Source: Aminomonas paucivorans DSM 12260 (lineage in GTDB: Bacteria > Synergistota > Synergistia > Synergistales > Synergistaceae). Taken from it: a stretch of 64,000 nt of DNA. The notes beneath the pieces are model-generated. The model was not told where the DNA came from and made no database searches. It worked only from the letters and a program-made list of their open reading frames with translations. The DNA is taken from the NCBI RefSeq assembly GCF_000165795.1, contig NZ_CM001022.1, positions 124,001-188,000 of the forward strand. Direction: 5' to 3'. This document shows, one piece after another, positions 36,335 to 44,387 of the stretch. Within the stretch, counting starts at the first letter, position 1. Each line of letters starts with the position of its first letter. The position numbers were made by a program, and so were the translations under genes.

Positions 36335-37681
36335 CTAGCGGGTCAGCCGTTCCCGAAGCTCGTAGCGCCGGGCGACTTCCAGCTTGGAGAAGACCGCCTT
36401 CAGGTGGCTCTTCACGGTGTGCTCCGTGATGCTCAGGCGGCAGGCGATGTCCGCGTTGCGCAGCCCCTCCGCCGCCAGCCGGGCCACCGCCAGTTCCCGG
36501 TCGCTCAGGGCCTCGGCGATGTTTCCCCGGCGGATGGCCTCCCGCAGGTCCCCCAGATGGCTCGCCAATCCCTCCCGGATGCGCCTCACCGTCTTCAGGG
36601 CGGAGGGGTCGTGGCGACGCAGCCATTCCTCCACCAGGTCCCCAAGCAGGGGAGAGGTCTCCGCCGCCACCAGGTACAGCCCGTCGGGGACCACGGTGCG
36701 GCACCCCCGGTCCACCCGCTCCCGGGCCTCGTCCCGTCTGCCCAGGGCCAGGAGGGAGGCTCCCTGGAAAAAGAGGGTGTAGGCCTCCGAGAGGGGGATC
36801 TGCTCCTTCCCGCAGAGGTCCAGGAAGGCCTCCGAAGCCCCCAGAAACTGTTCGTGCCGGGAGGAGTAGAACAGGTACAGCAGGTGGTTCCAGAAGGTCG
36901 TGAAGCGGTGGAAGGGGTGGAGGGACAGAGGGGGGATGGTCCGGGTCCGTTCTCCCGGGGAGAGGTCCCCCAGGGAGAGGAGAAGCTCGTCCAGGAGCCC
37001 CGCGCGCTTCTCTTGGCACAGGGCCTCGTTGGGGCGCTTTGTCCCCTCTTCGTGGTTCAGCAGGTCCACGGCGACCTGCCAGCCCCGGAAGTCCCCCCGG
37101 TGCTTGACCAGGTGGGCCAGGAGCTTGGCCGCGTCCAGGAGCAGCACGTCCTGCCCCTCGTGGTGGGCCGCGTAGATGGCCCGGTAGGCCAGCACCTCCC
37201 CGGTCTGGAGATCCCCGGAGTAGTAGGCCAGGTCCGCCTCGCAGAGGAGATCCACCCCCGCGCCGCCTCCCGTGAGGCGATGATGGATCTCCACGGCTCT
37301 CTTCAGGTGGTCCGCCGCCCGGCGGGCTGTCCCGGGGGTTCGGTGGACCAGCCCCAGGACCCCCGAGGCCCCCTGATGGAAGGGGTCGTGGGGGCCCAGC
37401 ACCTGGGAACGGCCGTCCATAAGGGGCTCCGCTTGGGCATAGAGGGCAGAGAGGCGCTCCGGGTCCCGCAGGTGCCCCAGGGCCGTGACCAGGAGCAGTT
37501 CCCCCCGCAGGGACCGGGTCGCCGCCGCCCCCTCCCGGGTCGTCCGGGTCTCGATGGCCTCCTCCGCCTCCCGCAGCCCTCCGGCGAAACCCTCCCCGTC
37601 CCCGGCGCGGTATCGGGAGGCGGTCTCCCTCAGGAGGGCCAGGATGTCCCCCCGGTCCCGGGTTTCGACGGGCGTTTCCAC
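36335..37681 (-). CDS. LuxR-type transcriptional regulator with helical sensor region
   Basis: Protein of 448 residues. The last 65 residues form a LuxR/GerE helix-turn-helix (LSDRELAVARLAAEGLRNADIA, CRLSITEHTVKSHLKAVFSKL). The rest is helical, TPR-like, without an ATPase loop, so it is not a full MalT-type protein. It begins with GTG 2 nt after the stop of the preceding membrane-protein gene, so translation is probably coupled; no separate strong ribosome site is visible. The pair sits at the end of the porphyrin/corrin operon and may sense something at the membrane. Its targets are unknown. Confidence 0.78.
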   Translation of the reverse strand: METPVETRDRGDILALLRETASRYRAGDGEGFAGGLREAEEAIETRTTREGAAATRSLRGELLLVTALGHLRDPERLSALYAQAEPLMDGRSQVLGPHDPFHQGASGVLGLVHRTPGTARRAADHLKRAVEIHHRLTGGGAGVDLLCEADLAYYSGDLQTGEVLAYRAIYAAHHEGQDVLLLDAAKLLAHLVKHRGDFRGWQVAVDLLNHEEGTKRPNEALCQEKRAGLLDELLLSLGDLSPGERTRTIPPLSLHPFHRFTTFWNHLLYLFYSSRHEQFLGASEAFLDLCGKEQIPLSEAYTLFFQGASLLALGRRDEARERVDRGCRTVVPDGLYLVAAETSPLLGDLVEEWLRRHDPSALKTVRRIREGLASHLGDLREAIRRGNIAEALSDRELAVARLAAEGLRNADIACRLSITEHTVKSHLKAVFSKLEVARRYELRERLTR

Positions 37682-37683
37682 GG

Positions 37684-38805
37684 CTAGGTCCGGCCGCCCC
37701 GGTGGCGGGGCAGCAGGCGGCGCAGGGCTTCGGGGAGGCGGTCCGAAAGGATCGCCTCCAGACGGGGTCGGAAGCGGCGGTAGAGGAGCCCCGAGGCGAT
37801 GAGGGAGAGCCCCAGGGCGGTGAGGACGAAGGGGAAGAGCAGGGAGTCCCGGAACACCCGGAAGGCCAGGTGCCCCAGGTAGCCGAAGAAGCCCAGCAGG
37901 CCGAAGACCGCCAGCACCCCCCTCTGGAGGGGGACCGAGAGAAACACCATTCCCAGGTTGATCGTCCCGTAGGCCAGGCGCCCCCATTCCGAGCCGCTGT
38001 CCAGGAGAGACAGCCCCCCCCAGAAGGACAGGGTGCCGAAGAGGTAGAGCCAGAAGGCGTGATCCCGCTCCGTGCGCCGGTCCACCAGGGTGGCCGCGAG
38101 CAGGTAGAGGAGGCCGCAGACCAGGGAGACCCGGGCGCGGTCCCTCCAGTCGAAGGGTTCCCCGAAAAGCAGGGGGGTGAGATCCATGGACAGGTACCAG
38201 AGGGAGAAGCACAGGGTGAACAGCAGGGTGGGGAAGCGGTAGCGGGCGAACAGCAGCGCCGATGCGGCGATGCACCCCAGCTCCAGGGGCAGCCAGCCCG
38301 AGCGGATCCACTGGTAGTAGCTGCGGTAGCGGGTCAGGGGATCCTCGTGCCACAGCCCCAGGGCGTGTTCGATCCCCCAGATGGCCAGGGGCACCGTCCA
38401 GGCCGCCAGGGTGAGGAGCAGCCCGCCGGGGACCCGCAGCCCCCGGCGGTGCAGCCGGTCCCCCAGGAACCAGAAGCCCAGACCGTAGGCCGCCGCGATG
38501 GCCGCCACCCCCCAGCTTCCCAGGGAGAGCCACGATTCGTTGAGGAGCCACCCCAGGGCAGCCATGACCACCAGGGCCCCCAAGAAGTAGGCCACCAGGT
38601 CGAACCTCAGGGCCGAGAGGCCCGGGTCCTTGCGCTGGAGTTCCTCGTAGACCTGCTCCGCATCTTGCTCCGCCTCGGTGGATCGTTGGGAGAGGTCCTC
38701 CCAGAGGCGGTGGGCGTCCTCCGGGTTCAGCAGGTCGCGGCACGCCTCCAGAAGGTCTTCCCGTCGGATCCGCAGAGAGGATCGGGAAGGGGCGGGGGGC
38801 CTCAG
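37684..38805 (-). CDS. DUF2157-like multi-spanning membrane protein
   Basis: About 373 residues. A cytoplasmic helical region (REDLLEACRDLLNPEDAHRLWEDL... then EQVYEELQRKDP) is followed by roughly ten hydrophobic segments and a basic C-terminal tail. This organisation resembles DUF2157 proteins, whose function is unknown. No ATG, GTG or TTG fits the beginning; the best start is CTG at 38805 with GGGAG upstream, 13 nt after the hemB stop. The true start could also lie inside hemB. It is translationally coupled to the LuxR-type gene, which suggests a sensor/regulator pair. Confidence 0.65.
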   Translation of the reverse strand: MRPPAPSRSSLRIRREDLLEACRDLLNPEDAHRLWEDLSQRSTEAEQDAEQVYEELQRKDPGLSALRFDLVAYFLGALVVMAALGWLLNESWLSLGSWGVAAIAAAYGLGFWFLGDRLHRRGLRVPGGLLLTLAAWTVPLAIWGIEHALGLWHEDPLTRYRSYYQWIRSGWLPLELGCIAASALLFARYRFPTLLFTLCFSLWYLSMDLTPLLFGEPFDWRDRARVSLVCGLLYLLAATLVDRRTERDHAFWLYLFGTLSFWGGLSLLDSGSEWGRLAYGTINLGMVFLSVPLQRGVLAVFGLLGFFGYLGHLAFRVFRDSLLFPFVLTALGLSLIASGLLYRRFRPRLEAILSDRLPEALRRLLPRHRGGRT

Positions 38806-38818
38806 GGCACCGGTCTCC

Positions 38819-39805
38819 CTAGGCCTCTTCCCGAAGCCACCGGGCGATCTCCGCAGCCAGGTAGGTGACCACCACGTCGCACCCCGCTCGGCGGACCGCC
38901 AGATGGTACTCCAGCACCGCCCGGCGTTCGTCCAGGGCTCCCGCACCGGCGGCGCAGCGCAGCATCATGTACTCCCCGCTCACCACGTATCCCCCCAGGG
39001 GCAGCTCCGTGCGGCCCCGAAGCCGAGCGGCGATGTCCAGGGAGGTTCCCGCGGGCTTCACGAGGAGCAGGTCCGCCCCCTCGTCCTCGTCCATCAGGGC
39101 GTCCCGAAGGGCCTCCCGGGGATTGGACACGGGAAGCTGGTAGCCCCGCCGGTCCCCGAACTCCGGGGCGCTCCCCGCCGCGTCCCGGAAGGGGCCGTAG
39201 AAGGCGGAGGCGAACTTGGCGGCGTAGCTCCAGATCCCCACGGAGGAGAAGCCTGCCCCGTCCAGGGCGTAGCGGATCGCCCCCACCCGGCCGTCCATCA
39301 TGTCCGAGGGGGCCACCACGTGGGCTCCCGCCCGGGCGTGGCTGAGAGCCACGGAGGCCAGGCGCTCCAGGGTGGCGTCGTTGTCCACCTCCTGCCCCGC
39401 CAGACAGCCGCAGTGGCCGTGGCTGGTGTACTCGCAGAGGCACACGTCCGAGGCCAGCAGGGCCTGGGGGTAGCGTCCCCGCAGGAACCCCAGGGCCCGT
39501 TGCACCGGCTGGTCCGGGTCGTCGGCGCTGCTCCCCCTCTCGTCCTTGCGGGAGGGCAGGCCGAAGAGCAGGAAGGCCCGCACCCCCGCCTCCAGGGCGG
39601 GTTCCACCAGCTCCGGCAGCCGGTCGACGCTCCAGTGGAAGAGGCCGGGGAGGGAGGGGATCTCCCGTTTCACCCCCGATCCGGGGACGGTGAAGAAGGG
39701 CAGCACCAGGTGCCGAGGCTCCAGGGCGGTCTCCGCCAGCAGGGAGCGGACGGCCGGGGAGAGGCGGTTCCGCCGGGGGCGGGAGACGGGGAAGCGCCCC
39801 CTCAC
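38819..39805 (-). CDS. hemB: Porphobilinogen synthase
   Basis: Enzyme of 328 residues that joins two 5-aminolevulinates to porphobilinogen. Motifs: zinc-ligand cysteines in DVCLCEYTSHGHCG, DMMDGRVGAIRYALD, SYAAKFASAFYGPFRDA with the first active-site lysine, DEGADLLLVKPAGTSLD with the Schiff-base lysine, and YVVSGEYMML. Start is GTG in a GTGA overlap with the DUF3795-like gene. In this operon the product goes to the corrin ring through uroporphyrinogen III. Confidence 0.93.
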   Translation of the reverse strand: MRGRFPVSRPRRNRLSPAVRSLLAETALEPRHLVLPFFTVPGSGVKREIPSLPGLFHWSVDRLPELVEPALEAGVRAFLLFGLPSRKDERGSSADDPDQPVQRALGFLRGRYPQALLASDVCLCEYTSHGHCGCLAGQEVDNDATLERLASVALSHARAGAHVVAPSDMMDGRVGAIRYALDGAGFSSVGIWSYAAKFASAFYGPFRDAAGSAPEFGDRRGYQLPVSNPREALRDALMDEDEGADLLLVKPAGTSLDIAARLRGRTELPLGGYVVSGEYMMLRCAAGAGALDERRAVLEYHLAVRRAGCDVVVTYLAAEIARWLREEA

Positions 39806-40155
39806 GGCCTTGCCTTCGGGGCGAAGAGGGCCCCCATGTCCAGGCCCGACTGGGCCTCGAACTCCCGGCGGCTGGCGCAGTCCCCGAAGTCGCCGCAGTC
39901 CCCGCAGGTGGGCTCCCCCCGGCGGATGGCGCAGCCCCGAAGGGGACAGGCGTCGGTGTAGCCCCCCTTGACCCCGGAGGTGCGGCAACCGGAGCAGTTG
40001 ATGTCCTCCGGCGCGAAGGGCGTGCCGAACTGGACGCTCCACTCTTGTGCGGTCTGTTCCCGAAGGGACTGGTCGTCGTCCCGCCAGGCCCGGTAGGCCC
40101 CGCAGGCGGCGCAGTCCAGGCCGCAGACTCCCTGCATCGGATCTCGTGTCGTCAT
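39802..40155 (-). CDS. Cysteine-rich DUF3795-like protein
   Basis: Small protein of 117 residues with ten cysteines in CxxC-type groups: VCGLDCAACGAYRAW at the N-terminus, INCSGCRTSG, DACPLRGCAIRRG and TCGDCGDFGDC. This pattern resembles DUF3795 and would bind zinc or an iron-sulfur cluster. It is inserted between hemL and hemB with 4-nt overlaps on both sides, so it is co-translated with ring-precursor enzymes. The role is unknown; metal delivery to zinc-dependent HemB or to the pathway is one idea. Confidence 0.72.
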   Translation of the reverse strand: MTTRDPMQGVCGLDCAACGAYRAWRDDDQSLREQTAQEWSVQFGTPFAPEDINCSGCRTSGVKGGYTDACPLRGCAIRRGEPTCGDCGDFGDCASRREFEAQSGLDMGALFAPKARP

Positions 40156-41459
40156 GAACGTCCCTCCTTCCCCGGGCCCTGGGGTGCCAGGGTCCGGAAG
40201 ACCTCCGCCGCCCCACGGACGGTGGAGGCGATCTGCTCCTCCGTGTGGGCGGAGGAGACGAAGAGCGCCTCGAAGGCGCTGGGGGCGAAGGCGTGCCCCC
40301 GGTCCATCATACCGTGGAAGAAGGCCGGGTACAGATCCCCCCGGGTGGCCTTCACCTCTTCCAGGGAGGCGGGGACGCGGGGGGAGAAGAAGAGCCCCAG
40401 CACGGACCCCAGCCGGGTCACCGAGAGGGGAAGCCCCGCGCTTCGGGCGGCGTCCGAAAGCCCCTCCTCCAGCTGTCGCCCCCGGGCCTCCAGGGTCTCG
40501 TAGGTCCCCGGGCGTTCCAGCACCTCCAGGGTGGCCAGGCCGCAGGCCATGGAGACGGGGTTCCCCGAGAGGGTCCCCGCCTGGTACACCGGCCCCAGGG
40601 GGGCCAGGCGGTCCATCAGCTCCGCTCCTCCTCCCAGGGCGCCCACGGGCATGCCGCCCCCCACCACCTTGCCCAGGCAGGTGAGGTCCGGCGTCAGGCC
40701 GATGCGCTGCTGCACCCCTCCCTCGGGCACCCGGAAGCCCGTGATGACCTCGTCGAAGGCCAGCAGCGCCCCGTGCCGGGCGGTGAGGTCCCGCAGGGTC
40801 TCCAGGAACCCCGGCGCCGGGGGCACCAGGCCCATGTTCCCCGCCCAAGGCTCCACCACCACCCCGGCGATGTCCTTTCCCAGGCGGGCGAAGAGGTCCT
40901 CCGCCGCCTCCGGGTCGTTGTAGGGCAGCACCAGGGTCTTCTCCGCCACCGAGGCGGGGATGCCCGGGGAGGTGGGGACCCCGAAGGTGAGGGCCCCGGA
41001 GCCCGCGGCCACCAGCAGGGAGTCGCTGTGGCCGTGGTAGTTCCCGGCGAACTTGACGATCCACTCCCGCCCGGTGACGCCCCGCATCAGCCGCAGGGCC
41101 GTCATGGTGGCCTCGGTGCCGGAGCTGACGAAGCGGATCTTCTCGATGGAGGGGAAGCGCCGTTTCACCGCCTCCGCCAGCTCCACCTCCCCCGGGCAGG
41201 GGGCGCCGAAGGAGGTGGAGCGTCCCGCCGCCTCCCCCACCGCCCGGACCACTTCGGGACAGGCGTGCCCCAGGATCAGGGGGCCCCAACTGCACACGTA
41301 GTCCAGGACCTCCCGTCCCTCCGCGTCCTCCAGCACCGCTCCCCGGCCCCGGAGGAAGAACCGGGGGGTCCCCCCCACGGCGCCCCAGGCCCGCACGGGG
41401 CTGTTCACCCCGCCCACCAGGCTGCGGCAGGCCCTTTCGTACCATTCCCGATTGGTCAT
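40152..41459 (-). CDS. hemL: Glutamate-1-semialdehyde 2,1-aminomutase
   Basis: PLP enzyme of 435 residues that turns glutamate-1-semialdehyde into 5-aminolevulinate. Motifs: GGVNSPVRAWGAVGG, YVCSWGPLILGHACPEVV, FVSSGTEATMTALRLMRG, KFAGNYHGHSDSLLVAAGSG, LLAFDEVITGFRV, and the PLP lysine in CLGKVVGGGMPVGA. Start ATG overlaps the cobA-hemD stop by 4 nt. It works directly after HemA, encoded in the same operon. Confidence 0.94.
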   Translation of the reverse strand: MTNREWYERACRSLVGGVNSPVRAWGAVGGTPRFFLRGRGAVLEDAEGREVLDYVCSWGPLILGHACPEVVRAVGEAAGRSTSFGAPCPGEVELAEAVKRRFPSIEKIRFVSSGTEATMTALRLMRGVTGREWIVKFAGNYHGHSDSLLVAAGSGALTFGVPTSPGIPASVAEKTLVLPYNDPEAAEDLFARLGKDIAGVVVEPWAGNMGLVPPAPGFLETLRDLTARHGALLAFDEVITGFRVPEGGVQQRIGLTPDLTCLGKVVGGGMPVGALGGGAELMDRLAPLGPVYQAGTLSGNPVSMACGLATLEVLERPGTYETLEARGRQLEEGLSDAARSAGLPLSVTRLGSVLGLFFSPRVPASLEEVKATRGDLYPAFFHGMMDRGHAFAPSAFEALFVSSAHTEEQIASTVRGAAEVFRTLAPQGPGKEGRS

Positions 41460-42970
41460 GCCCGTCCTCCCTCTTCCCCCGAATCGGGGGATGCGTCGTG
41501 GTGTCGCTCCATGGCCAGTTCCTCCAGGGTCGCCGCCAACCCCTCCAGGTCCGGGGAGGGGAGGGTGCGGACGGGGCGGCGGAACAGGTCCTCGCAGGCG
41601 GCGGCGCAGACCCGCCCCCAGGCCACGGGGACGGTCCCCGGGGGCAGGTCCCCCAGGGCGGCCTTCCAGGCCTCGGCGGTGGCGGCGCTGCCGAAGGCCG
41701 CGGCGTGGGGCGGGGCGGCGTCCCAGTGCTCCCGGATCAGGTCCATCCAGGGGATCTCCCGGGGGACCATGCGGTAGGCGGACAGGCAGGTCACCGAGGC
41801 CCCCGCCTTCCGGGCCGCCTCCACGGGGAGAGAGGAGGCCCGTTCGTTGCGCAGGAAGACCACCCGGTCCCCGGGCCGCAGCGTTCGGCCCAGGGCGGAG
41901 GCCAGGCCCTCGCTGTCCGGCGGGTCCGCCACCAGGTCCGGCACCAGCCCCAGGGCCTCGCAGGCCCCGGCGGTGCCCGGCCCCAGGGCGGCCAGGCGTC
42001 CCCGCAGGCGGCGCAGGTCCCGCAGCAGGCGGCGCAGGGCCCCGGGGCCCCGAGGGCTGGTGAGGACCGTCCAGTCTGCCTCCTCCAGCGCCCGGACCGC
42101 CTCCTCCCGCTCCCGGAACTCCAGGGGCTCCAGGTCCAGCAGGGGCAGGGAAAAGGCGTCCGCCCCCCGGCCCTCCAGGAACCGGGCGGTGCGGGCCGCC
42201 TCCGGCATGGGGCGGCACACCGCCACCTGAAGGCCCCGGAGGGGACCCCGGAAGGGGTGCAGCGTCTCCCGGGCCGCCTCCCCCAGGAGGATCACCGAGG
42301 GGCTGGGGACGTCTCCCCGTCGCGCCCGTTCCCCCAGGGAGGCCAGGGTGCCCCGGAGGACGCGGCTTCGCCCCCATCCCCCCCAGGTGACTGCGGCGGC
42401 GGGGGTGTGGGGGGACCGACCCAGGCGCACCAGCCGGTCCGCGATGTCCCCGAAGGCGGAGGCCCCCATGTAGAGGACCAGGGATCCGGAGGTGCAGGCC
42501 AGCTCCTCCCAGTAGGTTTCCTCGTCCCCCTGGCCCCGGTGCCCCGTGGCCAGGGTGACCGAGGCGGCCAGCCCCCGATGGGTGAGGGAGATGCCCTCCC
42601 CCAGGAAGCCCCCGAAGGCGGCGGTGATCCCCGGCACCCCCCGCCAGGGCACCCCGGCGGCCTCGCAGGCCCGGGCCTCCTCTCCCCCCCGCCCGAAGAC
42701 GAAGGGATCCCCTCCCTTGAGGCGCACCACCGTGCCTCCCTCCCGCCCCAGGCGTACCAGCAGGGCGTTGGTGGCCTCCTGGGGGCTCAGGTGGTCCCCC
42801 TCCCGCTTGCCCACGGGGTGGAAGCGGCAGCCTCGGGGGGCCAGGAGCAGGGCGTCCGGGTGGGTCAGCCGGTCGTACACCAGGTGGTTCGCCCTCTCCA
42901 GGAGTTCCCGGGCCTCCTGGGTGAGCCACCGGGGGGAGCCGCATCCCGCCCCCACCAGGAAGACCGTCAT
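41456..42970 (-). CDS. cobA-hemD: Uroporphyrinogen-III C-methyltransferase / uroporphyrinogen-III synthase fusion
   Basis: Bifunctional protein of 504 residues. Residues 1-235 are the SAM-dependent methyltransferase (VYDRLTHPDALLLAP, VVRLKGGDPFVFGRGGEEA, GVPGITAAFGG, LATGHRGQGDE), which makes precorrin-2. Residues 245-480 are the HemD synthase (VAVCRPMPEAARTARFLEGRG, DWTVLTSPRGPGALRRLL, LAALGPGTAGACEALGL, AAFGSAATAEAWKAAL), which closes the ring. The usual GAGPGDP loop at the start is GAGCGSP here. The gene order methylase-synthase in one chain is common in anaerobes. It overlaps hemC and hemL by 4 nt each. Confidence 0.92.
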   Translation of the reverse strand: MTVFLVGAGCGSPRWLTQEARELLERANHLVYDRLTHPDALLLAPRGCRFHPVGKREGDHLSPQEATNALLVRLGREGGTVVRLKGGDPFVFGRGGEEARACEAAGVPWRGVPGITAAFGGFLGEGISLTHRGLAASVTLATGHRGQGDEETYWEELACTSGSLVLYMGASAFGDIADRLVRLGRSPHTPAAAVTWGGWGRSRVLRGTLASLGERARRGDVPSPSVILLGEAARETLHPFRGPLRGLQVAVCRPMPEAARTARFLEGRGADAFSLPLLDLEPLEFREREEAVRALEEADWTVLTSPRGPGALRRLLRDLRRLRGRLAALGPGTAGACEALGLVPDLVADPPDSEGLASALGRTLRPGDRVVFLRNERASSLPVEAARKAGASVTCLSAYRMVPREIPWMDLIREHWDAAPPHAAAFGSAATAEAWKAALGDLPPGTVPVAWGRVCAAACEDLFRRPVRTLPSPDLEGLAATLEELAMERHHDASPDSGEEGGRA

Positions 42971-43872
42971 GCCGTCACCTCCTCCAGGAGGCGGCGCACC
43001 AGGGGGGCCTCCGCCAGGGAGTCCCAGAGGGTCTGCCCCAGGGCTCGGGCCTCCTCCTCGGTGCCCGCGGGTCCCCCCAGGGAGGCCCCCACGGACTGGG
43101 AGCCGTCCAGGGCCAGGACCTCCGCCTCCAGGGTGAGGACGCCCCCCTCGTAGCGTCCCTGCACCGCCACGGGGGCGGAGCAGCCCTTCCCGAAGGCCCC
43201 CAGCACCTGCCTTTCCCCGCACACCTCCAGCCAGGTGGGGAGGTGGTTCGTCTGTCGGGCCAGGCTCTCCAGGACCGATCCCGCCCGGGCCTCCAGGGCC
43301 ACCGCCCCCTGGCCGGGGGTGGACAGGAAGGGCAGCCGCACCGCCCCGGGCAGGTCCAGCCCCAGGCGGCGCACCCCCGCCTCCGCCAGGATGAGGGCGT
43401 CCAGTTCCCCCGCCTCCAGCTTGCGAAGTCGGGTCTGCACGTTCCCCCGGCAGCAGAGGAAGCGCAGGTCCTTCCGGACCCGCAGGCCCTGGGCGGTGCG
43501 CCGTAGGCTGGAGGACCCCACCCGGGCGCCCGGGGGCAGCGTCTCCAGGGACAGTCCCTCCCGGGTCACCAGCAAGTCCCCCACGGGGCCCCGGGGGAGG
43601 ACCCCCGCCAGGACCAGCCCTTCGGGTTGGGCCACCGGCACGTCCTTGAGGCTGTGCACCGCCCCGTCCCCCTCTCCCGCCAGGAGCTTCTCCTCCAGGG
43701 CCTTCACGAAGGCCCCGAAGCCCCCGAAGCAGGGCAGGGGGGTGGTGCGATCCCGGTCTCCGTGGGTGGAGACCGCCTGGAGGGTCGTCTCGGCCCCCAG
43801 GGATTCCAGGGCGTCCATCCAACCCCGGGTCTGGATGCGTGCCAGGGGGCTTCCTCGGGTGAGCAGGATCAT
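42967..43872 (-). CDS. hemC: Hydroxymethylbilane synthase
   Basis: Enzyme of 301 residues that polymerises four porphobilinogens into the linear tetrapyrrole. Motifs: LLTRGSPLARIQTRGW, FVKALEEKLLAGEGDGAVHSLKDVPV, VGSSSLRRTAQGL, FLCCRGNVQTRLRKLEAGELDAL, FLSTPGQGAVALEAR and the dipyrromethane-cofactor cysteine in GAFGKGCSAPVAV. ATGA overlaps join it to both neighbours. Confidence 0.94.
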   Translation of the reverse strand: MILLTRGSPLARIQTRGWMDALESLGAETTLQAVSTHGDRDRTTPLPCFGGFGAFVKALEEKLLAGEGDGAVHSLKDVPVAQPEGLVLAGVLPRGPVGDLLVTREGLSLETLPPGARVGSSSLRRTAQGLRVRKDLRFLCCRGNVQTRLRKLEAGELDALILAEAGVRRLGLDLPGAVRLPFLSTPGQGAVALEARAGSVLESLARQTNHLPTWLEVCGERQVLGAFGKGCSAPVAVQGRYEGGVLTLEAEVLALDGSQSVGASLGGPAGTEEEARALGQTLWDSLAEAPLVRRLLEEVTA

Positions 43873-44387
43873 GGGGTCCTCTCCTTCGTGTCGTCCCGTC
43901 CCGGGGCGGCGTGGGCCTCCCCGGCGGGTCCGTGTTGTCCTTCCAGAAGCCGCTTCAGGCGGCGTTTCATCGCTCCGGCCCCCGCAGGGTCCTCCCCGCC
44001 GCTGGTCACCCCCAGGGCGAAGCCGTGGTGTTCCCATTGGGCCGCCAGGGCGAAGTCTCCCGCCCGGGGGAGGGCGCAGCAGCACAGCAGGCACCCCGAA
44101 CCCTCCGCCAGGGGCAGCACCTCCCGGGTGGTCGCCTCGTCCAGGGCCAGCACGGCGAAGCGGTGGGCCCGAAAGTCCTCCGCCGCCACCCTTCGGCGCT
44201 CCCAGCGGATCTCCCCCCGCTCCGCCCGGTCCGCCAGCTCCTCCGTGGCCTCGGGGCTCACCAGGTGCACCTTCGCCCCCGCGTCCCCCAGGGTCCGGGC
44301 CTTGCGGGTCCCCACGGTCCCGCCCCCCGCCAGGAGGACCGGGACGTCCGTCCGCAGCGCCGCCAGGAGGCGGAAGGGGCCCCTCAC
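43869..44387 (-). CDS. Precorrin-2 dehydrogenase (siroheme-synthase N-terminal type)
   Basis: Protein of 172 residues corresponding to the NAD-dependent part of CysG/Met8. The dinucleotide loop is VLLAGGGTVGTRKARTL, followed by VHLVSPEATEELADRAE and the AVLALDEATTREVLPLAEG segment. It oxidises precorrin-2 to sirohydrochlorin, which the chelatase CbiK (second B12 operon) then loads with cobalt. The ferrochelatase activity of Met8 may or may not be present. GTGA overlap with hemA, ATGA overlap with hemC. Confidence 0.88.
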   Translation of the reverse strand: MRGPFRLLAALRTDVPVLLAGGGTVGTRKARTLGDAGAKVHLVSPEATEELADRAERGEIRWERRRVAAEDFRAHRFAVLALDEATTREVLPLAEGSGCLLCCCALPRAGDFALAAQWEHHGFALGVTSGGEDPAGAGAMKRRLKRLLEGQHGPAGEAHAAPGRDDTKERTP

